Origin: Trifolium pratense
Lineage: Eukaryota > Streptophyta > Magnoliopsida > Fabales > Fabaceae
DNA length: 64,000 nucleotides
Assembly: GCF_020283565.1 (NCBI RefSeq)
Contig: NC_060060.1
Span: 64,341,257-64,405,256, forward strand
Direction of reading: 5' to 3'
The notes under the pieces were generated by a model. The model was not told the DNA's origin. It worked only from the letters and a program-made list of their open reading frames with translations, and searched no databases. The translations under genes were made by a program, and so were the position numbers. This document shows positions 38,503-56,605 of the stretch, piece by piece. Each line of letters starts with the position of its first letter. Within the stretch, counting starts at the first letter, position 1.

Positions 38503-41500
38503 CTATTGATTTTCAAAAAGGCAAATTCCCAATTTGCCCCTCAATTTTTCAAATTGACTTGCGTCCAAAGCTTTAGTAAAAATATCTGCTAGTTGTTCTT
38601 CAGATGCAATGTGCTCAAGTTTAACAATTTTTTCTTCTACAAGCTCTCTTATAAAATGATGACGTATGTCAATGTGCTTAGTCCTACTATGTTGAATAGG
38701 ATTTTTAGAGATGTTTATAGCACTCAGATTGTCACAGTAAAGTGTCATGACATCTTGCTCCACACTATACTCTTTCAACATTTGTCTCATCCATAACAAT
38801 TGAGAGCAACTACTCCCAGCTGCTATATATTCTGCCTCAGCTGTTGATAGAGACACGCTATTTTGCTTCTTACTAAACCAAGATACTAGATTGTTTCCCA
38901 AGAAGAAACATGCACCAGAGGTGCTCTTTCTATCATCTGCACTTCCAGCCCAATCTGCATCACAATATCCAATTAAGGTAGAATCATTACCATGAGAGTA
39001 TAGAATTCCATAGCCACATGTGCCATTGACATATTTGAAGATCCTCTTTACTTGAGTCAGATGACTCATCTTGGGTTCAGATTGGTATCTAGCACAAACT
39101 CCAACTGCAAACATGATATCAGGCCTGCTAGCTGTGAGATATAGTAAGCTCCCAATCATACTTCTATAGAGACTTTGATCCACATCAACCCCTTTCTCAT
39201 CTTTGGTAAGCTTCAAGTGTGTAGGTGCAGGTGTCCTTTTGTGACTGCCACCTTCCATGCCAAATTTCTTCACAATGTTTCTTGCATATTTTTCTTGAGA
39301 GATAAATATGGTGTCTTCCATTTGTTTGACCTGAAGACCTAAAAAATAAGTTAGCTCACCTACAAGACTCATTTCAAATTCAGATTGCATTTGATGCACA
39401 AAGTGTTCCACCATTTGTCGCGACATTCCACCAAATACAATATCATCCACATATATCTGAGCTATCATTAGCTTCCCTTTCTCTTCTCTCACAAACAAAG
39501 TTTTATCATTACCACCCTTCTTGTATCCATGGCTGACAAGGAATTCAGTCAATCTTTCATACCATGCTCTAGGGGCTTGTTTTAATCCATAGAGTGCTTT
39601 CTTTAGTTTGTAAACATGGTTAGGAAAGCTTGGATCTACAAACCCTTTTGGTTGCTCAACATATACCTCTTCATTTAGATAGCCATTTAGGAATGCACTT
39701 TTTACATCCATTTGATATAGCTTGAATTTCAAAATGCATGCCACAGCCAAGAGTAATCTTATGGACTCCAAGCGAGCAACTGGAGCAAAAGTCTCATCAA
39801 AATCTACTCCTTCTATCTGGGTGTATCCTTGTGCTACAAGTCTGGCTTTATTTCTAGTAATATCACCATTTTCATCAGTTTTGTTCTTGTACACCCACTT
39901 TGTACCAATAACATTTATACCATCTGGTCTAGGTACTAGATCCCATACCTCACTTCTTTTGAACTGAGTTAGTTCCTCCTGCATAGCATTGATCCAGTAT
40001 TCATCAGTCAAAGCTTCTTTAACATTCTTTGGTTCAATCTTTGATATGAAACATGAATTGGAGATTGCTTCTTTTGATCTTCTTGTTGCAATTCCTTGAT
40101 TTGGATTTCCAATGACAAGTTCCAGAGGATGATTCTTCTGTGTTCTAGTAGATGGTCCCTTGTTTGGTCTAGGAACCTCTGTAGTAGACTCAGAATGTTG
40201 ATCAGGTTCAGGTTCAGTTTGATCTTCATCAGGTGTTGGGACAGGTGTTATGACATCTGTCTCTTCAACTGGATCTGCACTTGTTGTATCACTGTCATCA
40301 ACAACAACATTAATTGATTCCATCATAGTTCTTGTTCTGGAGTTAAAAACCCTGTACGCTCTGCTGTTGGTTGAGTAACCTAAAAATATCCCCTCATCAC
40401 TTTTGGGATCCAATTTTCTCCTAGGTTCTCTATCTGCCAGAATGTAACATTTTGACCCAAACACATGGAAGTACTTCACAGTAGGCTTCCTATTCTTCCA
40501 TAGTTCATACAATGTTGTAGCAGTACCTTTCCTTAATGTTACTCTATTGTGAATGTAACATGCTGTATTCATGGCTTCAGCCCAGAACTTGTACGGAACA
40601 TTTTTGGCATGCAACATTACTCTAGCAGATTCTTGTAAGGTTCTATTCTTTCTTTCAACCACACCATTTTGTTGAGGTGTAATTGGTGAAGAGAATTCAT
40701 GAATTATTCCTTCAGCAGCACAAAAATCAGCAAATTTAGAGTTTTCAAATTCCTTACCATGGTCACTTCTGATTCTTACAATACCACAGTCTTTCTCTTT
40801 TTGAAGTTGTATACAAAGATTTTTGAATTCTTCAAAAGTCTCAGATTTTTCCCTAATGAAATTCACCCAAGTATACCTAGAGAAGTCATCAACAATAACA
40901 AGAACATATTTCTTACCTCCAAGACTCTCCACTTGTATGGGCCCCATCAGATCCATGTGTAGTAACTCAAGAACTTTAGAAGTGGACAAGTGTTGCAACT
41001 TCTGGTGCGACACTTTGGTTTGCTTCCCAATCTGACATTCACCACAGATATTGCCTTCTTGTATTTGTAAACTTGGTAGTCCTCTGACAGCTTCTTCTGA
41101 TATGACTCTCTTCATGCTCTTCAGGTTAAGGTGTCCTAATTTTTGATGCCACAGCTTAACCTCTTCATTTTTAGTTAAGAGACATGTAGATACAATAGTT
41201 TCTTCAAGAGGAGTCCACAAGTAGCAATTGTCCTTTGATCTAACACCCTTCATAAGGATGTTTCCTTCATTATTGCTGACTAGACATTCATTTTTTGTAA
41301 AGTTGACTCTCATGCCTTGATCACATAGTTGGCTTATACTAATTAGATTGGCAGTTAGGCCTTTTACAAGGAGAACATTTTCAAGTTCTGGTAGACCATT
41401 GTCAATCAGTCTTCCAATACCTTTGATTTCCCCCTTTGCTCCATCTCCAAATGTCACAAAGCTTGTGGCATAGGATTTTACCTCTTTCAAATACTTTTCA

Positions 41501-43440
41501 ACACCAGTCATGTGTCTGGAACAACCACTATCAAAGTACCAATCTTCTTTTGATGATGCTCTGAGAGATGTATGAGCAATCAAACTTTTCCCACTGCTTT
41601 CAGCTGTATACTCCTTGGTATTTGTTGTATCATCTTTTTGCTTCCATTCCATCTTTGTGATGGTTTGATCAGATTCTTGTGGAGTTTCACTTGGATAACC
41701 ATACAGTTTGTAGCAATAAGGCCTTATGTGCCCCTTTCTTCCACAGTGATGACATCTCCATGAATGGTACCTGCTTCTTGGTCTAGGTATAAACCTAGGT
41801 CTCTGCCATCTTTGCTGATGTGGTGCCACATGTGGCAACACTTGTCTCTGCTGTCTAGGAGACAGGTGTGGCGACATCCTGTCATGCATTTTTGGAGGTG
41901 GTTGTTTCCTTATCTCAGGCATATATTTCCCCTCTTTGTTGTAATCCATAATCCTATTAACATTTTTGTATTCATACCCAATACCAGTTTTGGATTTGCT
42001 AGGAACTGGCAGAGTTTCCAGGATTTCATCTAGATCACTTCCTTTGAATAGCCTAAGAACATGCTTCTTTAAATTCTCAAGATGAGAGTTTAATTCAGTT
42101 ACCTCTTCATTTAGATGGGCTATTTCAGTCAGTTGTTTGATCTTGTCAGCTTCTAAGTTGATGATAGTTGCCTTCTGTTCCTCAATGATCTTTAAACTAT
42201 CTTCCCATTTAGTACTAAATTCAGAGATTCTTGACATATTAGCAGCTCTCTCAGTTTCCAACTTAGTGATTGTTTCTTTTTGTTCTTCAGAGACTCTGCA
42301 GACTTCTGCACTCTTTAGACACAGCTTTTTATATGAATCAGCCAGTTCATCAAAGGTCAGTTCTTCTTCACATGATTCAGTGTCAGATGTGCAAACACTT
42401 GTCAATACATGTATAGCCTTTGCAGTATCAGTTTCTCCTTCAGAATCTTCATCTGACCAAGTTACAGTTAACCCCTTCTTTTGTTTCTTCAGAAAGGTAC
42501 CACATTCACTTCTAATGTGACCAAACCCCTCACATTCATGGCATTGAACACCTTTATTTGGAGCTGATTTTTCATCTGTTACAGGTTTTCTGAAGTTCCT
42601 GTAAGTGTTGCGCCCAATGTCAGCTGCACCTGTCTTAGGGCGTTTGTCCATTCTCTTCAGTACTTTATTAAATTGTTTTCCCAAAAGAACCATTGCATCA
42701 GAGATGCTTTGTTCAGACTCTGTGTCACTCAGTTGATCTTCTTCCTCAGCATTTGAAACAAAGGCAATACTTTTGTTTTTCTTATCCATCTTTTCATTTG
42801 CAGCTACCTCATAGGTTTGTAGTGAACCAACCAGTTCATCTAGCTTCATATCTGTGATGTCCTTTGCTTCTTCTATAGCTGTGACTTTCATGTCAAACTT
42901 CTTAGGTAGAGACCTGAGCATTTTTCTTACCAGCTTTTCTTCAGGTATCTTTTCACCCAAGGCATCAAATTGATTGTCAAAGTCAAGTATGGTCATGTGA
43001 AAATCCTGAATGGTTTCATCATCATTCATTCTAAGATTCTCAAACTTAGTTGTTAGGAGTTGTAGCTTAGACAACTTCACTTTAGAGGTACCTTCATGAA
43101 CAGTCTCAAGAATTGTCCAAGCTTCCTTAGCACAAACACACTTTTTGATGAGTCTGAATATGTGTTTGTCAACACCATTATATAGTGCATATAATGCTTT
43201 TGAGTTTGCAAGAGCAAGCTCATCCTCTTCTTTGGACCATTCTTCAGCAGATTTCAACTCAAGAGTTGGTTTACCATCTTTGTCCATCTTCACAGGTGGA
43301 GTCCACCCTCTCAGAACTGCCTTCCAAGTCTTGCTGTCAATTTGTTTTAGAAAGGCCATCATGCGGGACTTCCAATAGTCATAGTTTGAAGCACCAACCA
43401 GAAGAGGTGGTCTGGTAACAAAACCTCCTTCTTTGTCCAT
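38503..43440 (-). CDS. gag-pol polyprotein of the inner copia element
   Basis: One uninterrupted frame of 1645 codons. Order: gag (UBN2-like, about 1-260); zinc knuckle 1 at C300-C303-H308-C313; coiled coil about 380-465; zinc knuckle 2 at C563-C566-H571-C576; aspartic protease DSG at 637-639; integrase with H765, H770, C799, C802 and D830, D893, E929; reverse transcriptase with QMDVKSAF (D1245) and YVDD at 1330-1333; RNase H with DADW near 1494 and STAEAEY near 1532. Protease-integrase-RT-RNase H is the Ty1/copia order. Every catalytic residue I can place is present, so the element looks potentially autonomous. Whether it is expressed cannot be told from sequence. Confidence 0.97.
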   Translation of the reverse strand: MDKEGGFVTRPPLLVGASNYDYWKSRMMAFLKQIDSKTWKAVLRGWTPPVKMDKDGKPTLELKSAEEWSKEEDELALANSKALYALYNGVDKHIFRLIKKCVCAKEAWTILETVHEGTSKVKLSKLQLLTTKFENLRMNDDETIQDFHMTILDFDNQFDALGEKIPEEKLVRKMLRSLPKKFDMKVTAIEEAKDITDMKLDELVGSLQTYEVAANEKMDKKNKSIAFVSNAEEEDQLSDTESEQSISDAMVLLGKQFNKVLKRMDKRPKTGAADIGRNTYRNFRKPVTDEKSAPNKGVQCHECEGFGHIRSECGTFLKKQKKGLTVTWSDEDSEGETDTAKAIHVLTSVCTSDTESCEEELTFDELADSYKKLCLKSAEVCRVSEEQKETITKLETERAANMSRISEFSTKWEDSLKIIEEQKATIINLEADKIKQLTEIAHLNEEVTELNSHLENLKKHVLRLFKGSDLDEILETLPVPSKSKTGIGYEYKNVNRIMDYNKEGKYMPEIRKQPPPKMHDRMSPHLSPRQQRQVLPHVAPHQQRWQRPRFIPRPRSRYHSWRCHHCGRKGHIRPYCYKLYGYPSETPQESDQTITKMEWKQKDDTTNTKEYTAESSGKSLIAHTSLRASSKEDWYFDSGCSRHMTGVEKYLKEVKSYATSFVTFGDGAKGEIKGIGRLIDNGLPELENVLLVKGLTANLISISQLCDQGMRVNFTKNECLVSNNEGNILMKGVRSKDNCYLWTPLEETIVSTCLLTKNEEVKLWHQKLGHLNLKSMKRVISEEAVRGLPSLQIQEGNICGECQIGKQTKVSHQKLQHLSTSKVLELLHMDLMGPIQVESLGGKKYVLVIVDDFSRYTWVNFIREKSETFEEFKNLCIQLQKEKDCGIVRIRSDHGKEFENSKFADFCAAEGIIHEFSSPITPQQNGVVERKNRTLQESARVMLHAKNVPYKFWAEAMNTACYIHNRVTLRKGTATTLYELWKNRKPTVKYFHVFGSKCYILADREPRRKLDPKSDEGIFLGYSTNSRAYRVFNSRTRTMMESINVVVDDSDTTSADPVEETDVITPVPTPDEDQTEPEPDQHSESTTEVPRPNKGPSTRTQKNHPLELVIGNPNQGIATRRSKEAISNSCFISKIEPKNVKEALTDEYWINAMQEELTQFKRSEVWDLVPRPDGINVIGTKWVYKNKTDENGDITRNKARLVAQGYTQIEGVDFDETFAPVARLESIRLLLAVACILKFKLYQMDVKSAFLNGYLNEEVYVEQPKGFVDPSFPNHVYKLKKALYGLKQAPRAWYERLTEFLVSHGYKKGGNDKTLFVREEKGKLMIAQIYVDDIVFGGMSRQMVEHFVHQMQSEFEMSLVGELTYFLGLQVKQMEDTIFISQEKYARNIVKKFGMEGGSHKRTPAPTHLKLTKDEKGVDVDQSLYRSMIGSLLYLTASRPDIMFAVGVCARYQSEPKMSHLTQVKRIFKYVNGTCGYGILYSHGNDSTLIGYCDADWAGSADDRKSTSGACFFLGNNLVSWFSKKQNSVSLSTAEAEYIAAGSSCSQLLWMRQMLKEYSVEQDVMTLYCDNLSAINISKNPIQHSRTKHIDIRHHFIRELVEEKIVKLEHIASEEQLADIFTKALDASQFEKLRGKLGICLFENQ

Positions 43441-43492
43441 CCTTGCCAGAAAAAGTTTCCCTGGAGCTCACCCTAAAATTCAGAACAGGGTG

Positions 43493-43507
43493 CCTGCTCT
43501 GATGCCA
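43493..43507 (-). other. Primer-binding site of the inner element
   Basis: On the minus strand TGGCATCAGAGCAGG follows the 5' LTR end (TTTCA) by two bases. It matches the initiator tRNA-Met PBS (TGGTATCAGAGC) with one mismatch. Confidence 0.85.
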
Positions 43508-43509
43508 AT

Positions 43510-44547
43510 TGAAATTCCTGGCACACAGTGGACAGGTGTTGCTCAAGGTGTAGCAACACTTGTCTGTTGTAGACAGATGTTGTTACTAGTGCGCCAACAC
43601 TTGTCTATAAACAGAGCAAATAACATAAAACAATACAAACAGTAAAGTAAATAACACACGAGAGTTGTTAACCCAGTTCAGCCTAAAGCCTACTCTGGGG
43701 GATACCAATCCAGGAATGAAGTCCACTATCAGCAGTATTACTTCGAAGCTAAACTCACCCGTTTACAACTTCTCACTTAATCACTACCCAATGACACTTC
43801 TACCTAGGAACTCCTAGATATGAGACCCCGTCCCAATTCCCACCTTAGCAACACAGACAGCGCTGCTATTCAACTCAGACGATTACAACGGTTGGAGACA
43901 CACTCCTAAAAACTAGGATTCACTCTTGCTTAAAAGCTTGCGAGTAAACCACAACACAATAGAACAATCTCCGTACTTCAAAGCTTAGGAGAAGTTCACA
44001 CTTACAACTTAATAACACTCAGGTCCTAAGCTTGCATCAATGAGACACAAGATAGGCTCACAATTAACACTCTAAAATCCTAAAACACACGCTTTGTAAG
44101 ACTCGATTTTAGATGCTTGAAACCATATGCTTGCCTTCGTATTTATAGTAGTAGAACGACTTGGGCTTCAAGACAAAATTAGGGCTTCTAGAATTGCGGC
44201 AGCAGTGATATATTTTTGAAAACAATAGTTATATTTTTGAAACCGCAAAAATATATTTTCCAAAAATATAATTCCTTTGGAAAATAAAACTAGGGTTTAG
44301 CTGCCTCATGAAACACATTAAACACGTGCGCCTTCTTCTGTAAGAAACCTTGACATAATTCTTCAAACAGATCTTCAAAAGATTGAGTAGAAAATAATAA
44401 CATCCAGCTGGCGCGCGCAGAACAGAGTCAGGTGTTGCTCCAAAGTGTCACAACATTTGTCACAACACTTGGGGTCAGCACACTTGTCTCAACACTTGGC
44501 TAAAATATGTTTTTGCAAAATGTAGCCAATCATACAAAAACCCAACA
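43510..44547 (-). repeat. 5' LTR of the inner copia element
   Basis: 1038 bp. On the minus strand it runs TGTTGGG...TTTCA. It contains a TATA-type promoter box and, near its ends, multiple CAAGTGTTG / CAACACTTG words. Confidence 0.95.
44141..44147 (-). promoter_or_regulatory. TATA box in the inner 5' LTR
   Basis: The minus strand reads CTATAAATACGAAGG, a strong plant TATA box within the LTR, upstream of gag in the transcribed direction. The same sequence is in all four LTR copies. Confidence 0.65.
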
Positions 44548-45739
44548 CTTTCAGTTTGCAACTTTGAGATTGTCTCCTTTTGTTTTTCTGAGATTCTACA
44601 GACTTCTTCACTCCTTAGACACAGCTCCTTGTATGACTCAGCAAGTTCATCAAAGGTTAGCTCCTCATCACATGATTCAGTGTCAGATGTACATACACCT
44701 GTCAGTGCATGGATAGATTTTGCAGTGTCAGCTTCTCCTTCAGAGTCCTCATCTGACCATGAAACAGTAAACCCCTTTTTCTGTTTCTTCAAGAAGGTTG
44801 CACATTCAGTTCTAATGTGTCCATACCCTTCACATTCAAGACATTGGACACTTTTATTAAGAGCTGTCTTCTCATCTGACATAGGTTTTCTGAAATTTCT
44901 GTAAGTGTTGTGACCAGTGTCAGCTGCACTTGTCTTTGGACGTTTGTCCATTATTTTTAGCACCTTATTAAATTGTTTTCCTAGAAGAACCATTGCATCA
45001 GAGATGCTATTCTCAGACTCCGTGTCACTCTGTTGATCTTCTTCCTCAGAATTCGAGACAAAGGCAATGTTCTTGGTCTTCTTATTCATCCTTTCATTTG
45101 TAGTCACCTCGTAAGTTTGTAATGAACCAACCAGTTCATCCAACTTCATTTCTGTGATATCTTTGGCTTCTTCTATAGCGGTGACCTTCATATCAAACTT
45201 CTTAGGAAGGGACCTAAGCATCTTCCTTACCAATTTCTCTTCAGGAACCTTTTCTCCCAAGGCATCAAACTGATTATCATAGTCAAGTAAGGTCATGTGA
45301 AACTCCTGAATGGTTTCATCATCATTCATTCTAAGATTTTCAAACTTAGTGGTTAGGAGTTGTAGCCTTGACATCTTCACTTTAGAGGTACCTTCATGAA
45401 CAGTTTCAAGGATGTTCCAAGCTTCCTTAGCAGAGACACACTTTTTGATGAGTCTGAATATGTGCTTGTCAACACCATTATACAATGCGTATAATGCTTT
45501 TGAGTTTGCAAGAGCAAGCACATCCTCTTCTTTGGACCATTCTTCAGCAGATTTTAACTCAAGAGTTGGTTTACATCTTTGTCCATCTTCACAGGTGGAG
45601 TCCACCCTCTCAGAACTGCCTTCCATGTTTTGCTATCAATTTGTTTTAGGAAGGCCATCATGCGGGACTTCCAATAGTCATAGTTTGAAGCACCAACCAG
45701 AAGAGGTGGTCTGGTAACAAACCCTCCTTCTTTGTCCAT
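44548..45739 (-). pseudogene. Outer element: gag N-terminal part, frameshifted
   Basis: It starts [16 protein letters not shown] at 45739 like the inner gag. A single-base deletion near 45575 (GTTTACATC against GTTTACCATC in the inner copy) shifts the frame after about 55 codons. The rest of gag, including knuckle 1 (CLECEGYGHIRTEC), is readable in the next frame to 44553. It is then interrupted by the nested element. Confidence 0.9.
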
Positions 45740-45808
45740 CCTTGCCAGAAAAAATTTCCCTGGAGCTCACCCTAAAATTCAGAACAAGGTGCCTGCTCTG
45801 ATGCCAAT

Positions 45809-46852
45809 TGAAATTCCTGGCACACAGTGGACAGGTGTTGATCAAGGTGTATCAACACTTGTCTGTTGTAGACAGATGTTGTTATTACCGGTGCGTCAAC
45901 ACTTGTCTATAAACAGAGCAAATAACATAAAACAGTACAAACAGTAAAGTAAATAACACACAAGAGTTGTTAACCCAGTTCAGCCTAAAGCCTACTCTGG
46001 GGGATACCAATCCAGGAATGAAGTCCACTATCAGCAGTATTACTTCGAAGCTAAACTCACCCGTTTACAACTTCTCACTTAATCACTACCCAATGACACT
46101 TCTACCTAGGAACTCCTAGATATGAGACCCCGTCCCAATTCCCACCTTAACAACACAGACAGCGTTGTTATAAACCTCAACGATTACAACAGGTGGAGAC
46201 ACACTCCTAAGAAACTAGGATTCACTCTTGCTTAAAAGCTTGCGAGCAAATCACACAACACACTAGAACAATCTCCGTACTTCAAAGCTTAGGAGAAGTT
46301 CACAATTACAACTCAGTAAAACACAGGTCCTAAGCTTGCATCAATGAGATACAAGAAAGGCTCACAATTAACACTCTAAAACCCTAATAACACACGCTTT
46401 TTAAGAACACGGTTTTAGATGCTTGAAACCATATGCTTGCCTTCGTATTTATAGTAGTAGAACGACTTGGGCTTCAAGACAAAATTAGGGCTTCTAGAAT
46501 TGCGGCAGCAGTGATATATTTCTGAAAATAATAGTTATATTTTTGAAACGCAAAAATATATTTTCCAAAAATATAATTCCTTTGGAAAATAAAACTAGGG
46601 TTTGGCTGCCTCATGAAACACATTAAACACGTGCGCCTTCTTCTGTAAGAAACCTTGAAACAATTCTTCAAACAGATCTTCAAAAGATTGAGTAGAAATT
46701 TAAACCCGCTAGCTGGCGCGCACGATACAGAGTCAGGTGTTGTTCCAAAGTGTCCCAACATTTGTCACAACACTTGGGGTCAGCACATTTGTCTCAACAC
46801 TTGGCTTAAAATATGTTTTTGCAAAATGTAGCCAATATACAAAAACCCAACA
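45809..46852 (-). repeat. 5' LTR of the outer copia element
   Basis: 1044 bp, TG...CA. Compared with 29669-30709 it has an extra ATT after GATGTTGTT and one C/T difference (GTGCGTCAAC); otherwise no difference was noticed. ATAAA follows at 46853-46857. Confidence 0.95.
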
Positions 46853-46857
46853 ATAAA

Positions 46858-47354
46858 TATTGTCAAAAAAGAAAGATACATATATAATAGGGGTTTCTTA
46901 AAAATCAAATAAAACACTACGGTTTAAAATATACAATTATTTTGTATTTCAATCATATATAATATGTAATGTATGATTCAAGGAGTCATATTTTCGGAAA
47001 TGAGAGACATATGATTTCTTTACAAGATATATATGTATTGACGGAAATATAGTTGTTGCGTTATTTGTTATTAAAATGCATGACTATATATAATCATATT
47101 TAACTAATGAGAACAAGAGAAAATCAATTAAGTGTGAAATATCCAATATTTAAAATTTATTTTTATTTAAAATTAATAATATATTATTTTGTCATATCTT
47201 CTTTAATTAATATTCATGACACTTAAATTTCTAAATTAAAAATAAAATTATTAATTTCATATTACATTGAAAATTAAATAAGTTAAAATATATATTATAC
47301 ACGTTCATTTTAATGAGATAAACTCTACGAGTTGAATCTACGTTTCAATTTCAC
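46858..47354. other. AT-rich spacer downstream of SnRK2 copy 2
   Basis: Nothing recognisable apart from AATATTGTCAAAAAAG beside the target duplication, an inverted match to CTCTTTTTGACAATATTT at about 29503. Confidence 0.5.
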
Positions 47355-50299
<2,945 letters not shown>

Positions 50300-50472
50300 G
50301 GGATTATGAGCTCACAATGATAAGAGTTTACAAAGTAACACCTCGGTTTCTTTTCAAGAGTCTTTTAAAATAGCAACACTAAATCATAAAAGTGTATTTT
50401 GCATCTTATCTATATATTTATATCCTCATTTTAATCTCACCAATAATTTCCTATTTTTTTGCAGACACTTTA

Positions 50473-50769
50473 TCTTCTATACCTATATATAGATTTTATA
50501 TTTATATTTATATATTTATATTATATATAAAGAGGATACATGAGTTTTGGTGGACTTTTCATAATACCAATAATACCCTTTATTTTTTTAGTAGTAATAA
50601 TAATCTTTTATTAATCTCACTATAACATAAAACACATTTTTTTGTTAGCAACAATAATCTTTTATTAACAAACTCACTATAATATAAGGTATACTTTTTT
50701 ATTATGTTTTTACATAAATTTACATAATGGACACAAACAGGCGCGGAACACGCCCTGTCTAGCCGCTAG
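50473..50769 (+). mobile_element. Small non-autonomous Helitron upstream of SnRK2-2
   Basis: The 3' end has an imperfect hairpin (CAGGCG...CGCCCTG) followed by TCTAGCCGCTAG and then T, matching the Helitron rule of a hairpin about 10 nt before CTRR and insertion before T. A candidate 5' end TCTTCTATACC follows A at 50472. ATATATAAAGAGGATA inside is common near Helitron 5' ends. The 5' end is less certain than the 3' end. Confidence 0.55.
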
Positions 50770-51002
50770 TGATATTTAAATAGAACGTTAAATTCGCAGT
50801 AAAAAAACACTTAAATTACAGAATAAATTTAATTATTTATTTTTTTCAAAAGTAAATAAACTTAATTATTTAGTTTGAACTTTAAAAAAAAATTATTTTC
50901 TTTTTTATATGCACACATGTCACTCTCCATGTTTAATTTTTTTATTTCTTTATTTTTTAAAAACTGATTTTTTTTTGTTTACTTATGTAGTATATCTCAA
51001 CA

Positions 51003-51036
<34 letters not shown>

Positions 51037-51214
51037 CATTTTGGTAATATCCACTTAATATTCAATTGATAGACATATATACCTCAACAAATTATACATA
51101 TAACTAGTCATTACATCCAACCAAAATTAATTTTAGGAAGATTTATATACTACGGAGTAATATATAGTTTTAGAGGATGGCTCTCCGCATAACATCGGTT
51201 AACAATAAACTACT
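50770..51214. other. Gene-free AT-rich spacer
   Basis: Contains T-rich runs and a short (TA)n at 51008-51034. Nothing else recognised. Confidence 0.5.
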
Positions 51215-51500
51215 TAGTTGAAAGGGACACAATTCATAAATCATCAAAGTTTCTTCATGTTAACATATTCAATATTGGTCGGCGCATCTGCACACTATTT
51301 GCTTCATGACAATAATGACACACCTTAATCTTCCACTCTAGATCAATTAAGCGATGAATTTGTTGAAAATCTCCACCCCATCACACTATCTGTACTTCCA
51401 CGTTCCCAAACTAGTTTCAAACCCTCTGATACCCCACAACTTTGCTTCATAAGCACTCCACCACCCAAGTTTTTTGAAAATTAACCTCCAAACCAATTAC
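51215..51500 (-). pseudogene. RNase H domain remnant (LINE-type)
   Basis: Across shifting minus-strand frames one can read LGW-SAYEAKLWGI-EGLKLVWERG and later DLEWKIKVCH...EAN, phrases of the plant LINE-type RNase H domain. Frameshifts and stops break it. It is a different and older copy from the one at 21196-21780. Confidence 0.5.
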
Positions 51501-52369
51501 CCTGACTACCTCTAATTCTAAGTAAACCAACATACTCTTCGTTGTTATATATGTTGCTATATTGTGCATGACTTTATTTTGCATTGCCTTCATATAAAAT
51601 ATATATGGTCCATCTAGAAAGTAGAAACCACCTTCCATGGTTGAGTGGAACCAACAAACACACTATCATAGATTCATAGTATCATGGTCTTCACATATTC
51701 TTCCATTTCTATTTCTAGAGCATGTAGCAGCTAGTGGCCCAGAAAGCCTACCTTGCTGTCCCTATTTCCTTTCCCAAGCTCCCTAGTCCCTAGTCAAGTT
51801 AATATGAATCCACGGTAAATTCAACGGTAGGTGCAGTCGTGCAATCACGAGATTTAGGCCGTACGATCTTAATCGGATGATTTATATGTTAACTCAAAAT
51901 TATACAATAAAACAAAATTAAAAATTGTCTTAAAATTTAAACTGTTTGATCAGACGGTTCAAAGTCTTGACTGCATGCAATCTCCACATTACAGAATCTG
52001 ATTCCATGAATCCACCCTTGCAAAGACACAAAGAATATTTTTGTCCTCGCCTCCATGGTTAACACATATGGTAGAGATTTGTTGCTCAAACTTGACTTTG
52101 TTGGCATTTCAAACTTTGCTTGGGTGTAAAACGCATGACAATATTAGCATTCAACATTTTCTATATATAAAAAATTTAAAATAAATATTTATAGGAGTTA
52201 CACGTTACTCCTACGTAAGCAATACATATCACGCGTTTCTTAATTTCTGTTATTATTCTCTCTTTCTCTTTCTCGTTGAGAGAATCGCCAATCTTGTTTG
52301 TATGTCAATGACCATATCATTAGTTAAAATGTCAAATCCCAATCCCAATTTTACAGGCCAAGTTCTCTA

Positions 52370-52828
52370 GTCGGTGAGTTTTTTTTTTCCTATACTTATT
52401 TATTTTGTTTTTTCAAACATGAAACATTTAAGGAGTTTAATTTATTTATAAGTTAATATATATTGAGGTTCAACGTGCATGAAAGATATTCACAATTTTG
52501 CATTTTGATAATCTCTTCTTTAATTCTTTCTTCTTTTTTCCTTAACAATTGCGATTCATGTGTTAACAATAAGATGTTGATTACAATGTTATTAATTTGT
52601 ACAGTTTTTGAAATTATCCTCGTAATTCTGTGATTTTGTTATGTCTTTATTTTTCCTATAAATTTCATCTTATCAATTTTTATATGTATCATCGTTCATA
52701 TATTCTCTTAGTTAAAGCTGGTTAAAAATGCAATTACAATGTGGGAATGATTTGTTAATAATTATTTCATGTTATGTTTGTATTTGGTATAGATTTTGTT
52801 GCCTTACTTTTCTTTCCTCCATAAATAA
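52370..52828 (+). other. Probable CBL 5' UTR with intron
   Basis: A plausible donor TCG|GTGAGT at 52374 and acceptor TATAG at 52792 would define an intron ending 36 nt before the ATG. CBL genes often have such a leader intron; this one is inferred from splice signals only. Confidence 0.4.
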
Positions 52829-55787
<2,959 letters not shown>

Positions 55788-56605
55788 AAGCATACATTTC
55801 TATCACCAAGTTATCAATAAAAATTAGTTGTTTTTTTTTTTTTCAATTTGATTAGTTAATGAAACATAACATAATGTTTATATGTATATTATTGTTGTGT
55901 ATATTATTGTTATGTATATTATTGTTATATTAAATGTTAGTTATATGAAATATATAATTTTTTTTTTATTTGATTAGTTAATGAAACATAACATAATGTT
56001 AGACTGATATAGTTGAAACTGTGTCTTTTTAATTAAAACAATTTTTTGTACCAAAAAAATAATAATAATAATAATAAAAACAATTTCAAACGTTGATTTT
56101 AGATCGGACGGCTGATATTAACAACAATGTCTTGCTGTTACAGCATGAAATATGATTCTCATAAACATATGCTCCGGGATAATAAATAGTTTCATTGAAA
56201 ATAGGAGTAGTTATTTTACTTAAATTAATTGAAGGGTATTATGAGAAAATAGAATTTAATGTAACAAAATTTGTCAAAGTTGCTTGTATTCATAACCGAT
56301 TCGTAGGGAGTAATGTGCAATCCAAAAATGTCTCTTGTAATCTGACTTCAGTCTTTAAAAAACAAAAGCATGAAGCATCTATAACAAAAAAAAAAAGCAT
56401 CTTTATGATTCTAATTATTAGCTTAACTTTCTTTTCAAAAACAAAAGGGAGTATATATAAGAGGGGTATATTTAATGAAACTAAAATGGGCCTTAGGGCT
56501 TAAAATAAAGCCCAACAAAGGAGAGAGAAAAACGAAATCATTTGGAATATAAAACAAACATTGACTTCACAAAAACATAGTAGAGTGTAGCAGCAATAAC
56601 ATAAG
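55788..56605. other. Spacer between CBL1 and the next gene
   Basis: Contains a near-exact local duplication (TTGATTAGTTAATGAAACAT near 55848 and 55970), ATATTATTGTT repeats between, and an AT-rich remainder. Confidence 0.6.

Larger units (their letters stand above)
34346..44547 (-). mobile_element. Inner full-length Sirevirus-type Ty1/copia retrotransposon
   Basis: 10202 bp on the minus strand: 5' LTR 43510-44547, PBS, gag-pol (1645 codons), third ORF, a stretch with several polypurine tracts, 3' LTR 34346-35383. The two LTRs are both 1038 bp and I saw no difference between them, so insertion is very recent. It lies in the gag of a same-family element. The gag with two separate zinc knuckles and a coiled coil, the extra ORF downstream of pol and the repeated polypurine tracts point to the SIRE/Maximus (Sirevirus) lineage. 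Lineage is inference from these features. Confidence 0.95.
29669..46852 (-). mobile_element. Outer Sirevirus-type Ty1/copia element, defective, containing a nested relative
   Basis: The boundaries are the LTRs 29669-30709 and 45809-46852 with 5-bp ATAAA duplications. Removing the nested element and one of its duplications leaves about 7 kb. The gag has a 1-bp deletion frameshift near 45575 and a TGA replacing Trp before the protease DSG. The integrase lacks a short block before QNGVVERK. The reverse transcriptase and RNase H are deleted, and the third ORF keeps mainly its C-terminal part. The LTRs differ by about one base plus one 3-bp indel, so insertion was recent although the coding region was already disabled or decayed fast. 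Confidence 0.95.
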
